The notes under the pieces were generated by a model, which searched no databases, had not been told where the DNA came from, and saw nothing but the letters and a program-made list of their open reading frames with translations. Of a stretch of DNA of 57,307 nt, positions 1-8,931 are shown in pieces. A program made the position numbers and the translations under genes. Numbering within the stretch: the first letter of the stretch is position 1; each line of letters starts with the position of its first letter. Origin of the DNA: Lachnospiraceae bacterium (GTDB lineage: Bacteria > Bacillota > Clostridia > Lachnospirales > Lachnospiraceae); the NCBI GenBank assembly GCA_022768465.1, contig JALELZ010000030.1, positions 1 to 57,307 of the forward strand, written 5' to 3'.

Positions 1-28
1 CTGACGGGATAAAGTTTTATAAAGATAA

Positions 29-102
29 GCCTCAATAGCTCAGTTGGTTAGAGCATCTGACTGTTAATCAGGGGGTCCCAGGTTCAAGTCCTGGTTGGGG
101 CG
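29..102 (+). tRNA. tRNA-Asn (anticodon GTT)
   Basis: A full cloverleaf can be folded by eye: 7-bp acceptor stem (29-35 with 95-101), D arm, anticodon stem 56-60/68-72 with loop CTGTTAA giving anticodon GTT at 63-65, and T arm 78-94 with loop TTCAAGT. The discriminator base is G102. The 3' CCA is not encoded. A terminator follows at once. Confidence 0.95.
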
Positions 103-107
103 TTTTC

Positions 108-134
108 ACCGGTTCTTTTGGAGCCGGTTTTTTT
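108..134 (+). terminator. Intrinsic terminator after tRNA-Asn
   Basis: An 8-bp stem (108-115 with 121-128, one G-T pair) with a 5-nt loop is followed by a run of T. It ends transcription of the tRNA and isolates it from the transporter operon. Confidence 0.85.
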
Positions 135-378
135 GTGCTTGAAATTTTTGTATCCGGCAGGATTTTTCGGGTATTTTATTAGGCTGTTTTATTACATTAA
201 TTTTTACAGTTCACAGAAAATACTGTTTTGTGCGCAAAAACAAACAATTAATATATATTGGATAATATATGAATAAATGTTTAGCTATAGTTACAAAAGA
301 CTTAATAACCTTAAAAACTGTTAAATTAATTTGTGAATATGGAAAAAAGTACAATTTATTTTTTTGTTATTCGGCGAA

Positions 379-407
379 TTGCACCAAAACAAGCTCTTTA
401 ATATAAT
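379..407 (+). promoter_or_regulatory. Probable promoter of the peptide ABC transporter operon
   Basis: A perfect TATAAT (402-407) lies 17 bp after TTGCAC (379-384), which is a poor -35. The rest of the AT-rich stretch from 135 to 437 shows no gene. A strong AGGAGG at 425-430 precedes the lipoprotein start at 438. Confidence 0.6.
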
Positions 408-437
408 ATACCTACAAATTTATTAGGAGGCTATCTT

Positions 438-2018
438 ATGAGAAAAGCATTAGCAATGGTACTTGCTGCTTCATGTGTATTCGGACTTGCTGCCTGCGGC
501 GGATCAGGTTCTGAGAACGCATCAGGCGAAGCAGGAACACAGACAACAACAACAGAAGCTTCAGGGGATGCTGACACTCTTAAAGTTATTCAGACTTACG
601 ATCCTGGAACATTTGAGCCGGGCAACAATGATGAGCAGTCTTATCAGAGAATCGTGCTTCAGATCTATGACACACTTACAAGAGTTGATGCTGACGGAAA
701 TCTTCAGCCTTGGCTTGCAGAGTCATGGGAGTGGGATGACGATACTCACCTCAGAGTAAAGCTCAAGGAAGGAATCAAGTTCTCAGACGGAAGTGATTTC
801 ACAGCAGAGGATGTCATCTGGACTATCACACGTGCTATCGAAAATAACCTTCCTAATGCTCACTTTAATATGATCGATCCTGCAGAGTGCTCTGTAGTAG
901 ATGATACAACATGTATTATCGGAACAAAGTATGCATGCGCTACACTGCCTAACCATCTTGCAAACGGTCAGTGCGTAATAGGTTCAAAGAAGGCTTATGA
1001 GGAGAACAATGGTGATTACCTCGGCGGAGCTGTAGTAGGTACAGGTGCTTACAAGCTTGACGAGTATGTCCAGGGAGATATCATTAAGCTTTCAGCTAAC
1101 GAGAATTACTGGCAGGAAGGCAAGCCTGCATTCAGGAAGCTTGAGATGCGTATAGTTGGATCATCTGATGCAAGAGCTACAGAGGCTAAGACAGGCGCAT
1201 ATGATCTCGTTCTTGCTCCTAACTCAAGAGAGTATGACAACATGGATACAACTCCTGGAATGCACATGGAGCTTGGAAATACAGCAAAGACAGTTTATCT
1301 TCTTCTTAATACAAAGAAGGCACCTATGGATGACGTAAAGGTAAGAGAAGCATTTGCAAGAGCAATCGATGTTAATGCAACTGTTACACTTGCATACGGC
1401 AAGGTTGGTAAGCCTGCAGAGGCATTTATCACACCGGGCATCCTTGGTTCAAACGCAGATACATATAAGAAGTATTTTGGAGCAGGACATGACATAGAGG
1501 CTTCAAAGGCACTTCTTGCAGATGCAGGATATGCAGATGGTCTTACACTTGAGATGACAGTTGAGTCAGCTGATGCGCAGAGATGCGATATGGCTGAGGC
1601 TATACAGGCACAGGTTGCTGATGCCGGAATTACTCTTAACATCAACAAGATGGAATATGCTCCTCTTCGTGAGTACATTTCAGCAGGAAACCATCAGATG
1701 TGCATCTATGGCTTCACAGCATCAACAATGGAGGCAGACGGCTTCCTCAACCAGCTTCAGCCTGGATCAGATGCTCTTAACCGTGTAGGCTATGACAATC
1801 AGGAATTCTTCGATCTCTTTAAGGAAGGCTGCGGAACAACTGATCAGACAGAGAGAGGAAAGATTTGGGAAGATTGCCTTGAGATGCTTATGAAGGATTA
1901 TGTATGCATACCTCTTAACCATTATCAGCAGTTCGTTGCAGTTAACGACAGACTTGACGGCGTATGGTTCCCACAGGACTACGAGGAGATGCACTACGAG
2001 GATATTAAATTAAAATAA
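438..2018 (+). CDS. Peptide ABC transporter substrate-binding lipoprotein (OppA/DppA-type)
   Basis: This 526-aa protein begins with a lipoprotein signal: positive N-terminus, hydrophobic core and lipobox LAAC at residues 17-20. Cys20 would be lipidated and the mature protein would sit on the outer face of the membrane. A Gly/Ser/Thr-rich linker to about residue 45 precedes an SBP_bac_5 fold with the typical LAESWEW and FSDGSDFTAEDV segments. It captures di- or oligopeptides and delivers them to the permease encoded next. Start choice: AGGAGG 7 nt upstream. A long hairpin separates it from the permease genes, which would let the binding protein be made in excess. Exact substrate is not readable; members of this family also bind nickel or heme. 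Confidence 0.92.
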   Translation: MRKALAMVLAASCVFGLAACGGSGSENASGEAGTQTTTTEASGDADTLKVIQTYDPGTFEPGNNDEQSYQRIVLQIYDTLTRVDADGNLQPWLAESWEWDDDTHLRVKLKEGIKFSDGSDFTAEDVIWTITRAIENNLPNAHFNMIDPAECSVVDDTTCIIGTKYACATLPNHLANGQCVIGSKKAYEENNGDYLGGAVVGTGAYKLDEYVQGDIIKLSANENYWQEGKPAFRKLEMRIVGSSDARATEAKTGAYDLVLAPNSREYDNMDTTPGMHMELGNTAKTVYLLLNTKKAPMDDVKVREAFARAIDVNATVTLAYGKVGKPAEAFITPGILGSNADTYKKYFGAGHDIEASKALLADAGYADGLTLEMTVESADAQRCDMAEAIQAQVADAGITLNINKMEYAPLREYISAGNHQMCIYGFTASTMEADGFLNQLQPGSDALNRVGYDNQEFFDLFKEGCGTTDQTERGKIWEDCLEMLMKDYVCIPLNHYQQFVAVNDRLDGVWFPQDYEEMHYEDIKLK

Positions 2019-2063
2019 TTTGATATCATTACAAATGCTTAAGGCATTAACTTAAAAGCAACC

Positions 2064-2092
2064 ATAGTGGCGGAAGAAAATTCCGCCACTAT
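2064..2092 (+). terminator. Intercistronic hairpin between binding protein and permease
   Basis: A perfect 12-bp stem (2064-2075 with 2081-2092) with loop GAAAA and no T tract. It is more likely an mRNA-stabilising or partly terminating hairpin than a full terminator, because the operon continues in the same direction 28 nt later. Confidence 0.6.
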
Positions 2093-2119
2093 CATGTATT
2101 AAATAGGTTGGAGACAAAG

Positions 2120-3094
2120 ATGTTAAAATATTCTGTTAAAAGATTACTTTTCATGATCTTGACTCTTTTCTTGACTACGCTGTTTGTATTTACGCTTCTG
2201 GAATTTGTTCCGGGAGATCCGGCTAGGATCATAGCTGGTGAAGGCGCTACAGAGGCAAGCCTTGCGGCTATCAGGGATGAGTTTCAATTAAACGATCCAT
2301 TCTTCGTAAGATTTTTCAGATATATAGGAAATCTCTTACAGGGAAATTTAGGTGTTTCATATAAAACAAGACAGCCTATAGCAGGTGCTATCGGTTCAAG
2401 ACTTCCGCTTACCATGATCATTGCCTTCTGGGGTGTTATCGTTGGTACACTTTTAGGACTTCTTGCAGGAACAGTTTCTGCGGTAAAGCAGTATTCACTG
2501 TTTGACCGTGTACTTACATTTATTTCACTTTTTGGTAAATCAGCACCTTCCTTCTGGATCGCAATGCTGTTCGTCCTTATCTTCTCACTGAAGCTCGGAT
2601 GGCTGCCGGCCAGCGGAAGTTACAGCTTTAAATATTGGATACTGCCTGTCGCTACTATAGGACTTCAGGCAAGCTCGGGTATTACACGTATGACCCGTTC
2701 ATCAGTGCTTGAGGTTATCAGACAGGATTATATAAGAACAGCAAGAGCCAAGGGACAGGTTGAATGGGTCGTTGTTATCAGACACGGGCTCAGAAATGCT
2801 TTCATTCCTATCCTTACACAGATAAGCTCTTCTCTTTGTGAGTACCTTGGCGGTACAGTACTCGTTGAGTCTGTATTTGCTATCCCGGGAATCGGCAACT
2901 ACGTACTTGATGCTGTACAGAGACAGGATCTTCCGGTTGTATTAAGCGGTATATTCATTATCTGTGCAATGTGTTCAGTCGTAATTCTGTTAACAGACCT
3001 TGCATATGCTTTCATTGATCCGCGTATCAAGTCAACATACGGCTTCGGCGTAAAGAAAAAAAAGGCAGATCAGAAGGAAGGGGGTAATAAGTAA
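2120..3094 (+). CDS. Peptide ABC transporter permease, DppB/OppB type
   Basis: This 324-aa integral membrane protein forms half of the peptide translocation channel. It opens with a hydrophobic helix and the family's FVPGDPA segment, and carries the EAA coupling loop (DYIRTARAKG, about residue 210), which contacts the ATPase. I start it at ATG 2120, which has GGTTGGAG 6 nt upstream, rather than the in-frame TTG at 2108 that lies inside that ribosome binding site. Its stop overlaps the next start (TAATG), so the two permeases are translationally coupled. Length is normal for the family. Confidence 0.92.
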   Translation: MLKYSVKRLLFMILTLFLTTLFVFTLLEFVPGDPARIIAGEGATEASLAAIRDEFQLNDPFFVRFFRYIGNLLQGNLGVSYKTRQPIAGAIGSRLPLTMIIAFWGVIVGTLLGLLAGTVSAVKQYSLFDRVLTFISLFGKSAPSFWIAMLFVLIFSLKLGWLPASGSYSFKYWILPVATIGLQASSGITRMTRSSVLEVIRQDYIRTARAKGQVEWVVVIRHGLRNAFIPILTQISSSLCEYLGGTVLVESVFAIPGIGNYVLDAVQRQDLPVVLSGIFIICAMCSVVILLTDLAYAFIDPRIKSTYGFGVKKKKADQKEGGNK

Positions 3095-3969
3095 TGGCCA
3101 AGAATGATGCTTATAAGAAAAAAGAAGGCGGAAACAGCCAGTTCAAAATGGTCTGGATCAAGCTTAGGGAAAATAAGTTTGCTATGGTCAGCTTGTTCGT
3201 CCTTATAGCGGTATGCCTCGTAGCTATATTTGCTCCGCTTATCGCTCCGTATGACTATACGAAACAGAACTATGAAGAAATACTGATGTTCCCATGTCTT
3301 AAGCATCCTTTCGGAACCGACCAGTTCGGAAGAGATATTATGAGCCGTATCATCTGGGGATCGCGCTATACAATAGTTATCGGTCTTCTTACAATGGTAG
3401 TATCCTGTGTTATCGGTACTGCACTTGGAATCCTTGCTGCTTATTATCCAAAGCTTGATAACCCTATCATGCGTTTCCTTGATATTTTCTCAAGTATTCC
3501 TGATATGGCACTTCTTATGTGTCTCGTTATCATTCTCGGAACAAGCATGAGAAACATGATCATTGCACTTGGTCTTTACTATATTCCGGGTTACGCAAGA
3601 CTTGCACGTTCAAAGGTTCTTACACTCAGAAATGAAGAGTATGTTGAGGCTTCAATAGCACTCGGAGCAAGCGACGGACGTATACTTATGTCACATATAC
3701 TTCCAAACTCATTAGCTCCTATTATCGTTAGATTTACAATGTCAACAGGCGGATGTATTCTTGAGGCTGCATCACTTTCATATATCGGACTCGGTATTCA
3801 GCCTCCGGAGCCTGAATGGGGACTTATGATATCACAGGGTAAGGGATTCCTTAGCACCAACTGGTATTATTCAATCATTCCTGGTCTCTGCATAGTTCTC
3901 ATATCATACTGCCTTAACTATCTTGGCGACGGTCTCAGAGATGCTCTTGACCCAAGACTTAACTATTGA
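3094..3969 (+). CDS. Peptide ABC transporter permease, DppC/OppC type
   Basis: This 291-aa protein is the partner permease. The N-terminal OppC_N-like helix (around residues 27-50) is followed by HPFGTDQFGRDIMSRI, the hallmark of DppC/OppC, and then the BPD_transp_1 domain with an EAA loop (EEYVEASIALGAS, about residue 187). It overlaps the upstream stop codon by one base and is followed 19 nt later by the first ATPase gene. It pairs with the preceding permease to make a heterodimeric channel. Confidence 0.92.
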   Translation: MAKNDAYKKKEGGNSQFKMVWIKLRENKFAMVSLFVLIAVCLVAIFAPLIAPYDYTKQNYEEILMFPCLKHPFGTDQFGRDIMSRIIWGSRYTIVIGLLTMVVSCVIGTALGILAAYYPKLDNPIMRFLDIFSSIPDMALLMCLVIILGTSMRNMIIALGLYYIPGYARLARSKVLTLRNEEYVEASIALGASDGRILMSHILPNSLAPIIVRFTMSTGGCILEAASLSYIGLGIQPPEPEWGLMISQGKGFLSTNWYYSIIPGLCIVLISYCLNYLGDGLRDALDPRLNY

Positions 3970-3988
3970 TTTTTGAGGAGATTTATTT

Positions 3989-4966
3989 ATGGATGAGAAT
4001 ACACTTTTAAAAATAGATAACCTCGTGGTTAAATATTTCCTCAGAAAGTCAACTGTTGAGGCTGTAAACGGGGTATCATTTGAAATCAAAAAGGGAGAAA
4101 GAGTCGGACTTGTAGGAGAGACAGGTGCCGGCAAGACAACTACAGCTCTTTCAATCCTTGACCTTGTATCAAACCCTCCGGGAAGGATCGTATCCGGTGA
4201 TATATATCTTAACGGAGAAAATCTCAGACAGAAGAGTGAAAAGGAGATGCGTAAGATCAGAGGAAATGATATTGCAATGATCTTCCAGGATCCGATGACA
4301 TCACTCAACCCTGTACTTACTGTCGGTGATCAGATTATGGAGGTTGTAAGACTTCATAATAATATGACCAAGTTTGAGGCAATGGACAAAGCAAAGGAAA
4401 TGCTTGAGCTTGTAGGTATTCCGGGAGAAAGATACCTTGAGTATCCGCATCAGTTCTCAGGCGGAATGAAGCAGCGAGTTGTTATCGCTATTGCGCTTGC
4501 CTGCAACCCTAAGCTTCTTATCGCGGACGAGCCTACTTCAGCGCTTGATGTTACTATACAGGCACAGGTACTTGATCTTATTAATGAGCTAAGAAACAGA
4601 CTCGGAATGTCTCTCCTTCTGATCACACACGATCTCGGTGTTGTTGCAGAGACCTGTGATAAGGTTATGATTATGTACGCAGGACATATCGTAGAGTCGG
4701 GTACAGTAGATAAGGTATACAGAAATATTATGCATCCTTATACGAGCGGACTTTTCAATGCTATTCCTAAGCTTGATGAGGATACAGACAGACTTCAGCC
4801 TATCAAGGGCATGATGCCTGATCCATCCAACCTTCCTGAAGGATGCGCATTCTGTGATCGCTGTCCTAACGCTGTTGAAGCATGTAAGACTCGTAAGCCT
4901 GAGCTTGTTCAGGTTGAAGAGGATCATATGGTTGCCTGCTTCAATCCAATAAAGAAGGAGGCTTGA
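3989..4966 (+). CDS. Peptide ABC transporter ATP-binding protein, DppD/OppD type
   Basis: This 325-aa cytoplasmic ATPase has Walker A GETGAGKT near residue 47, signature FSGGMKQRV near 156 and Walker B LLIADEPTSALD near 177. The C-terminal oligo_HPY region holds a cysteine cluster (CAFCDRC, then AC and VAC). In studied DppD/DppF proteins such cysteines can ligate a [4Fe-4S] cluster; the same is inferred here only from pattern. It would form a heterodimer with the next gene product to drive peptide import. Confidence 0.93.
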   Translation: MDENTLLKIDNLVVKYFLRKSTVEAVNGVSFEIKKGERVGLVGETGAGKTTTALSILDLVSNPPGRIVSGDIYLNGENLRQKSEKEMRKIRGNDIAMIFQDPMTSLNPVLTVGDQIMEVVRLHNNMTKFEAMDKAKEMLELVGIPGERYLEYPHQFSGGMKQRVVIAIALACNPKLLIADEPTSALDVTIQAQVLDLINELRNRLGMSLLLITHDLGVVAETCDKVMIMYAGHIVESGTVDKVYRNIMHPYTSGLFNAIPKLDEDTDRLQPIKGMMPDPSNLPEGCAFCDRCPNAVEACKTRKPELVQVEEDHMVACFNPIKKEA

Positions 4967-4967
4967 T

Positions 4968-5936
4968 ATGGAAAATAATTACATGCTCAGTGTTAAAAAT
5001 CTGAAAAAGTACTTTAATACTCCTACCGGTGTGCTTCATGCTGTAGATGATGTATCATTTGATATTCCGGAAGGAACTACATTAGGTGTCGTTGGAGAAT
5101 CAGGCTGCGGAAAGTCTACATTAGGACGTACCGTTCTTCATCTTCATAAGAAAACTTCAGGACAGATTTTCTTTAACGGAAAAGATATATCAGAGATTAA
5201 TAAGCATGAGTTCCATGAGCTCAGAAAAGAAATGCAGATCATTTTCCAGGATCCGTTTTCATCTATAGATCCTCGTATGTCTGTAAGACAGCTTATTGCT
5301 GAGCCGCTTAAGATCTTTAAGCTGTGCAAGAGCAAGGAGGAGATCGAAAAGAAGGTTAAGGAGACAATGGATACAGTTGGACTTGCTTCAAGACTTGCTG
5401 ATTCATATGCTCATGAGCTTGACGGAGGACGTCGTCAGCGTATAGGCATCGGACGAGCTATCATACTTGATCCAAAATTTATCGTATGTGATGAGCCTGT
5501 TTCAGCGCTGGATGTATCAATTCAGGCACAGATACTTAACCTTATGCAGGATCTTCAGGCTGAAAGAAATTTGACCTACATATTCATTACACATAACTTA
5601 AGCGTTGTTAAACATATTTCAAATGACATTATGGTTATGTACCTTGGATGTGCGGTTGAGAAGGCTTCTTCTACAGATCTTTTCAAGCATCAGTATCATC
5701 CTTACACAAAGGCACTTATTTCGGCTATTCCGAGAGTTAACCTTGATGATAAGTCAGTAAGAATTCCTATTAAGGGTGAGCTTGTATCACCTATTGATCC
5801 TAAGGATCAGTGCAGATTCGCACCAAGATGTGAGTATGCATGTGATAAGTGCTTTGCATCAGCTCCTACGCTTGAGGAGGTTGAGCCTGGACACTTTGTT
5901 GCCTGCCATAGAGTAAGAGAATTGAATAATCTTTAA
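4968..5936 (+). CDS. Peptide ABC transporter ATP-binding protein, DppF/OppF type
   Basis: This 322-aa ATPase starts one base after the previous stop. Walker A is GESGCGKST and Walker B is [12 protein letters not shown]. The signature reads LDGGRRQRI where the ABC consensus is LSGGQxQR; I believe this Ser-to-Asp, Gln-to-Arg form also occurs in other clostridial DppF proteins, so it probably marks a subfamily rather than damage. If the signature is weak, one of the two composite ATP sites would be degenerate, as in many heterodimeric ABC ATPases. It has an oligo_HPY tail with conserved cysteines. Last gene of the operon. Confidence 0.92.
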   Translation: MENNYMLSVKNLKKYFNTPTGVLHAVDDVSFDIPEGTTLGVVGESGCGKSTLGRTVLHLHKKTSGQIFFNGKDISEINKHEFHELRKEMQIIFQDPFSSIDPRMSVRQLIAEPLKIFKLCKSKEEIEKKVKETMDTVGLASRLADSYAHELDGGRRQRIGIGRAIILDPKFIVCDEPVSALDVSIQAQILNLMQDLQAERNLTYIFITHNLSVVKHISNDIMVMYLGCAVEKASSTDLFKHQYHPYTKALISAIPRVNLDDKSVRIPIKGELVSPIDPKDQCRFAPRCEYACDKCFASAPTLEEVEPGHFVACHRVRELNNL

Positions 5937-5962
5937 TTGCAGCAAATATTATAAATGCTATA

Positions 5963-6003
5963 AATGCCGCACTGAGTTGAAATTAATCAACCGGTGCGGC
6001 ATT
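5963..6003 (+). terminator. Terminator-like hairpin after the peptide transporter operon
   Basis: A 10-bp perfect outer stem (5963-5972 with 5994-6003) encloses a second complementary pair, GTTGA/TCAAC. The T tract is weak, so it may act with help or bidirectionally. Confidence 0.6.
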
Positions 6004-6007
6004 ATTC

Positions 6008-6070
6008 GGGTTATAGGACAAAAAGTGTTGATTCATTAACCCACTCTATAATAGGGTTATAGGACAAAAA
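6008..6070. repeat. Two copies of a GGGTTATAGGACAAAAA motif
   Basis: A 17-nt sequence occurs at 6008-6024 and 6054-6070. A close relative lies at 38711-38733, and a weaker one at 38681-38696. All sit in short convergent intergenic spaces, downstream of minus-strand genes. Read on the minus strand, each places CCTATAACC just after a T run. Confidence 0.6.
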
Positions 6071-6096
6071 AAGAACCAAGCATTTGCTTGATTCTT
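6064..6096 (-). terminator. Intrinsic terminator of the tRNA-Pro/tRNA-Glu operon
   Basis: On the minus strand an 11-bp stem (6086-6096 with 6071-6081, one G-T pair) and a 4-nt loop are followed by a run of T (complement of 6065-6070). Confidence 0.85.
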
Positions 6097-6100
6097 TTAG

Positions 6101-6172
6101 TGACCCTGCCGGGAATCGAACCCGAGCCTTCGCCGTGAGAGGGCGACGTCTTAACCGCTTGACTACAGGGCC
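6101..6172 (-). tRNA. tRNA-Glu (anticodon CTC)
   Basis: The minus-strand cloverleaf has acceptor GGCCCTG pairing with CAGGGTC, anticodon stem TCGCC/GGCGA with loop CTCTCAC giving anticodon CTC, and T loop TTCGATT. No CCA is encoded. It lies 13 nt after tRNA-Pro in the same transcript. Confidence 0.93.
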
Positions 6173-6185
6173 ATATCGATATTGA

Positions 6186-6259
6186 TCGAGGTGACAAGAT
6201 TCGAACTTGCGACCTCTGCGTCCCGAACGCAGCGCTCTACCAAACTGAGCCACACCTCG
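6186..6259 (-). tRNA. tRNA-Pro (anticodon CGG)
   Basis: The minus-strand cloverleaf has acceptor CGAGGTG/CACCTCG, anticodon stem CTGCG/CGCAG with loop TTCGGGA giving anticodon CGG, and T loop TTCGAAT. No CCA is encoded. First gene of a two-tRNA operon. Confidence 0.94.
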
Positions 6260-6290
6260 CTGTTGTGTTCGTTTGTGAAGCACGTGTTAT

Positions 6291-6319
6291 ATAATAACGT
6301 ATAAGCCTAAATATGTCAA
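6291..6319 (-). promoter_or_regulatory. Promoter of the tRNA-Pro/tRNA-Glu operon
   Basis: On the minus strand a perfect TTGACA (complement of 6314-6319) is separated by 17 bp from TATTAT (complement of 6291-6296), about 32 bp before the tRNA-Pro 5' end. Confidence 0.8.
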
Positions 6320-6508
6320 CAATTTTTAAAACTTTTTTTGTGATTATTTTCGTAACCGGATTGAGCCTTCTATAAGCCCTATTTTAAGCCATTTTCCTTA
6401 AACTGTTAATTTTTATAGAGTAAGCGTTTTTAAGATATTTTGGTTCAATGCAAAAAATTAATTTTAAATAAAATATATATGCATAAATCAAAAACAACTA
6501 AAAGGTGT

Positions 6509-6537
6509 TCGACGAAATAGTGTGCAAAGCTTATAAT
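6509..6537 (+). promoter_or_regulatory. Probable promoter of the DUF1847 gene
   Basis: A perfect TATAAT at 6532-6537 lies 17 bp after a poor -35 (TTCGAC, 6509-6514). The AT-rich stretch 6320-6508 shows no gene. Confidence 0.5.
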
Positions 6538-6545
6538 ATTAATAT

Positions 6546-6595
6546 CTGTAGGTGAGACTCATTATAAGGGACGATGAGTTAATTATCATATACAG
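6546..6595 (+). promoter_or_regulatory. Structured 5' leader of the DUF1847 gene
   Basis: CTGTA (6546-6550) can pair with TACAG (6591-6595), and ACTCAT (6557-6562) with ATGAGT (6574-6579), in a leader that starts just after the promoter. The segment TAGGTGAGACTC resembles the opening of the M-box magnesium riboswitch, but the leader is far too short to be one. I cannot name it. Confidence 0.35.
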
Positions 6596-6629
6596 AAGTA
6601 AGACGTTCAGAATATAGGAGAGCATAGTT

Positions 6630-7289
6630 ATGAATTTTACGTGTGCGGATTGCCCGTCAAAGGCGTGCGAGGATCATCTTTTTGAAAAAATGCCGAATGA
6701 AAAGGCATGCGTTACTAAAAAAGTTGATCCGGAATTATTTAAGGGACTCTATGACGAGGAAGATCTTAGAATAGCCAACAGTGCGGCAAAGGTTGAAAGC
6801 AGAGGCTATTGCAGATGGACAAGAGTAGAAGAAACGATGGCGTTTGCTCATAATATGGGCTATAAGAAGATTGGCCTGGGATTCTGTACAGGATTTTCAA
6901 GGGAGGCAGAAACATTTGCAAAAATATTAAGAGCGAACGGTTTTGAGGTTGAAGCTGCATGCTGTAAGTGCGGAAGCATTTCGAAGGAATTTATAGGAAT
7001 AAAGCAGGAACAGTTCGTTCATCCCGAAAATGAAATGGAGATAATGTGCAATCCTGCAGGTCAGGCAGAATATCTTTCGGAGCAGGGCTGTGATATGAAC
7101 GTTGTACTGGGACTGTGCGTAGGACATGATACCTTATTTATGAGACATAGTAAGGTACCTGTAACGGTGCTTACCGGAAAGGACAGAGCACTTGCTCACA
7201 ATCCTGTAGGTGCATTATACCTTGCAGATTCATATCTTAAGAGAGTATATACATTTATAGAGGATACATTCGGAAAAGAAGAGGAATGA
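6630..7289 (+). CDS. DUF1847 domain protein, cysteine-rich, function unknown
   Basis: This 219-aa soluble protein opens with a cysteine cluster (C5, C8, C13) and has further cysteines in FCTGF, ACCKCGS, MCNPAGQ and LCVGHD. That pattern fits the DUF1847 family of clostridial and archaeal proteins, which have no established role. The conserved cysteines suggest metal or Fe-S binding, which is inference. It is monocistronic: its own promoter lies upstream and a terminator at 7349 follows. The leader may be regulatory. Start is supported by AGGAGAG about 9 nt upstream. Confidence 0.8.
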   Translation: MNFTCADCPSKACEDHLFEKMPNEKACVTKKVDPELFKGLYDEEDLRIANSAAKVESRGYCRWTRVEETMAFAHNMGYKKIGLGFCTGFSREAETFAKILRANGFEVEAACCKCGSISKEFIGIKQEQFVHPENEMEIMCNPAGQAEYLSEQGCDMNVVLGLCVGHDTLFMRHSKVPVTVLTGKDRALAHNPVGALYLADSYLKRVYTFIEDTFGKEEE

Positions 7290-7348
7290 TAATTAAATAC
7301 AGTATTAAATGACTGCGGCATTAATAACGGCGCAGCTTATTGAATCGA

Positions 7349-7391
7349 GGGCGCCTATAAAAATATGCATATAGGTGTCCTTTTACTTTTT
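7349..7391 (+). terminator. Intrinsic terminator after the DUF1847 gene
   Basis: An 11-bp stem (7349-7359 with 7370-7380, G-T pairs) is followed by TTTTACTTTTT. Confidence 0.8.
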
Positions 7392-7461
7392 AGTAAAGTA
7401 CATGTTTAAATGATGCATAATATTTAATGCTCAACTTGGTGTATTTTGGTGAAAATACTTG

Positions 7462-7490
7462 TTGACATTAGACTTGCAGATGATTATCAT
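7462..7490 (+). promoter_or_regulatory. Promoter of the arginine operon
   Basis: A perfect TTGACA (7462-7467) and TATCAT (7485-7490) are separated by 17 bp, about 137 nt upstream of argG. The long leader contains candidate ArgR sites. Confidence 0.75.
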
Positions 7491-7530
7491 ATACTCATAA
7501 TTACTCATAAATATGAATAATTATACAGAA
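7491..7530 (+). promoter_or_regulatory. Candidate tandem ARG boxes (ArgR/AhrC operator)
   Basis: The box at 7513-7530 contains TGAATAATTATACA, 13 of 14 matches to the ArgR consensus TGAATWWWWATTCA. A weaker box lies at 7491-7508. Inner halves form an inverted repeat, TAATTACTCAT against ATGAATAATTA, differing at one base. The position directly downstream of the -10 box fits repression by arginine. No argR gene is in the window. Confidence 0.55.
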
Positions 7531-7626
7531 ACTACTCAAAAACTATATTTACAGTCCTATAAATAGAAATAGGTAATGTAATTGAAACAACTAAAATAAT
7601 GAGTTAATGCACCGGAGGCTTATATT

Positions 7627-8847
7627 ATGAAAAAAGAAGGAATCAAAAAGATAGTACTTGCTTATTCAGGCGGACTTGACACATCAATTATTATTCCGTG
7701 GCTCAAGGAAAATTATAATAATCCTGAGATCATTGCAGTAGCTGCGGATGTAGGACAGGGAGATGAGCTTGACGGCCTTGAGGAGAAGGCCATCAAGACA
7801 GGCGCTTCAAAGCTTATCATTGCTGATCTTGTAGATGAGATGGTAGATGAAATTATTATCCCTTCACTCAAGATGGATGCAAAATATGAGACATATCTTT
7901 TGGGAACAGCATTTGCTCGTCCGGTAATCGGTAAGAAGCTTGCTGAGATCGCTATAGCAGAGGGCGCTGATGCAATTGCACACGGAGCAACAGGAAAGGG
8001 TAATGATCAGGTTCGTTTTGAGCTTGCTATAAAGAGGTTCGCTCCTGATATGAAGATCATTGCTCCTTGGCGTGAGTGGGATATCAAATCACGTGAGGAA
8101 GAAATTGATTATGCTGAGGCACACAATATTCCGCTTAAGATAAGCCGTGAGACAAATTACTCAAAGGATAAGAATCTTTGGCATTTAAGTCATGAAGGTC
8201 TTGACCTTGAGGATCCTGCAAATGAGCCTCAGTATGAAAAATCAGGCTTCCTTGAGATGGGAGTTTCTCCGATCCAGGCACCTGATGAGCCTGCATATAT
8301 AAGCATTGACTTTGAAGCCGGAGCTCCTGTTGCATTTAACGGCGAGAAGATGAAGGCATCAGACATTATAAGGAAGCTCAATGAGGTCGGTGGTGCTAAC
8401 GGAATCGGCATCATTGATATTGTTGAGAATCGTCTTGTAGGCATGAAGGACCGTGGAGTATACGAGACTCCTGGCGGAACTATTCTTTACAAGGCACATG
8501 AGCAGCTGGAAATGCTTACAGTTGACAAGGAAGTACTTCACGAGAAGCAGAAGCTTGCAGTCGATTATGCAGACCTTATTTACAACGGAAAGTGGTATTC
8601 ACCGCTTCAGGAGGCACTTACAGCATTTGCAAATGAAGCAGATAAGTATGTTACAGGTACAGTAAAGCTTAAGCTCTACAAGGGCAATATCATACCTGCA
8701 GGCACAAGCTCACCATATTCACTTTACTCAGAGAATCTTGTTACATTCGGAGAGAGTGATTACGATCAGGCTCAGGCTGAAGGCTTCATCAATCTTTGGG
8801 GACTTCCTACAAAGGTTCAGGCATATCGTGAGCTTAACAAGCTGTAA
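7627..8847 (+). CDS. argG: Argininosuccinate synthase
   Basis: This 406-aa cytoplasmic enzyme joins citrulline and aspartate with ATP to form argininosuccinate, the penultimate arginine step. The N-terminal PP-loop AYSGGLDTS (residues 13-21) is intact, as are the [13 protein letters not shown] and SYKPGSLYSEN-like ([14 protein letters not shown]) family segments. Length is normal. CCGGAGG lies 9 nt upstream of the ATG. First gene of the arginine cluster, so it should respond directly to the upstream operator. Confidence 0.96.
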   Translation: MKKEGIKKIVLAYSGGLDTSIIIPWLKENYNNPEIIAVAADVGQGDELDGLEEKAIKTGASKLIIADLVDEMVDEIIIPSLKMDAKYETYLLGTAFARPVIGKKLAEIAIAEGADAIAHGATGKGNDQVRFELAIKRFAPDMKIIAPWREWDIKSREEEIDYAEAHNIPLKISRETNYSKDKNLWHLSHEGLDLEDPANEPQYEKSGFLEMGVSPIQAPDEPAYISIDFEAGAPVAFNGEKMKASDIIRKLNEVGGANGIGIIDIVENRLVGMKDRGVYETPGGTILYKAHEQLEMLTVDKEVLHEKQKLAVDYADLIYNGKWYSPLQEALTAFANEADKYVTGTVKLKLYKGNIIPAGTSSPYSLYSENLVTFGESDYDQAQAEGFINLWGLPTKVQAYRELNKL

Positions 8848-8931
8848 TCAGTCGGAGCAGGCAAATAAGCATATAATATATTTAATTGATTCGGGAAATT
8901 TGAGTTAACAGAAAGCAAGGAGAATTCAAAC

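Noticed and set aside
6546-6629. M-box magnesium riboswitch before the DUF1847 gene
   Set aside because: Only the opening few bases resemble it; the leader is about half the needed length and the conserved core is absent.
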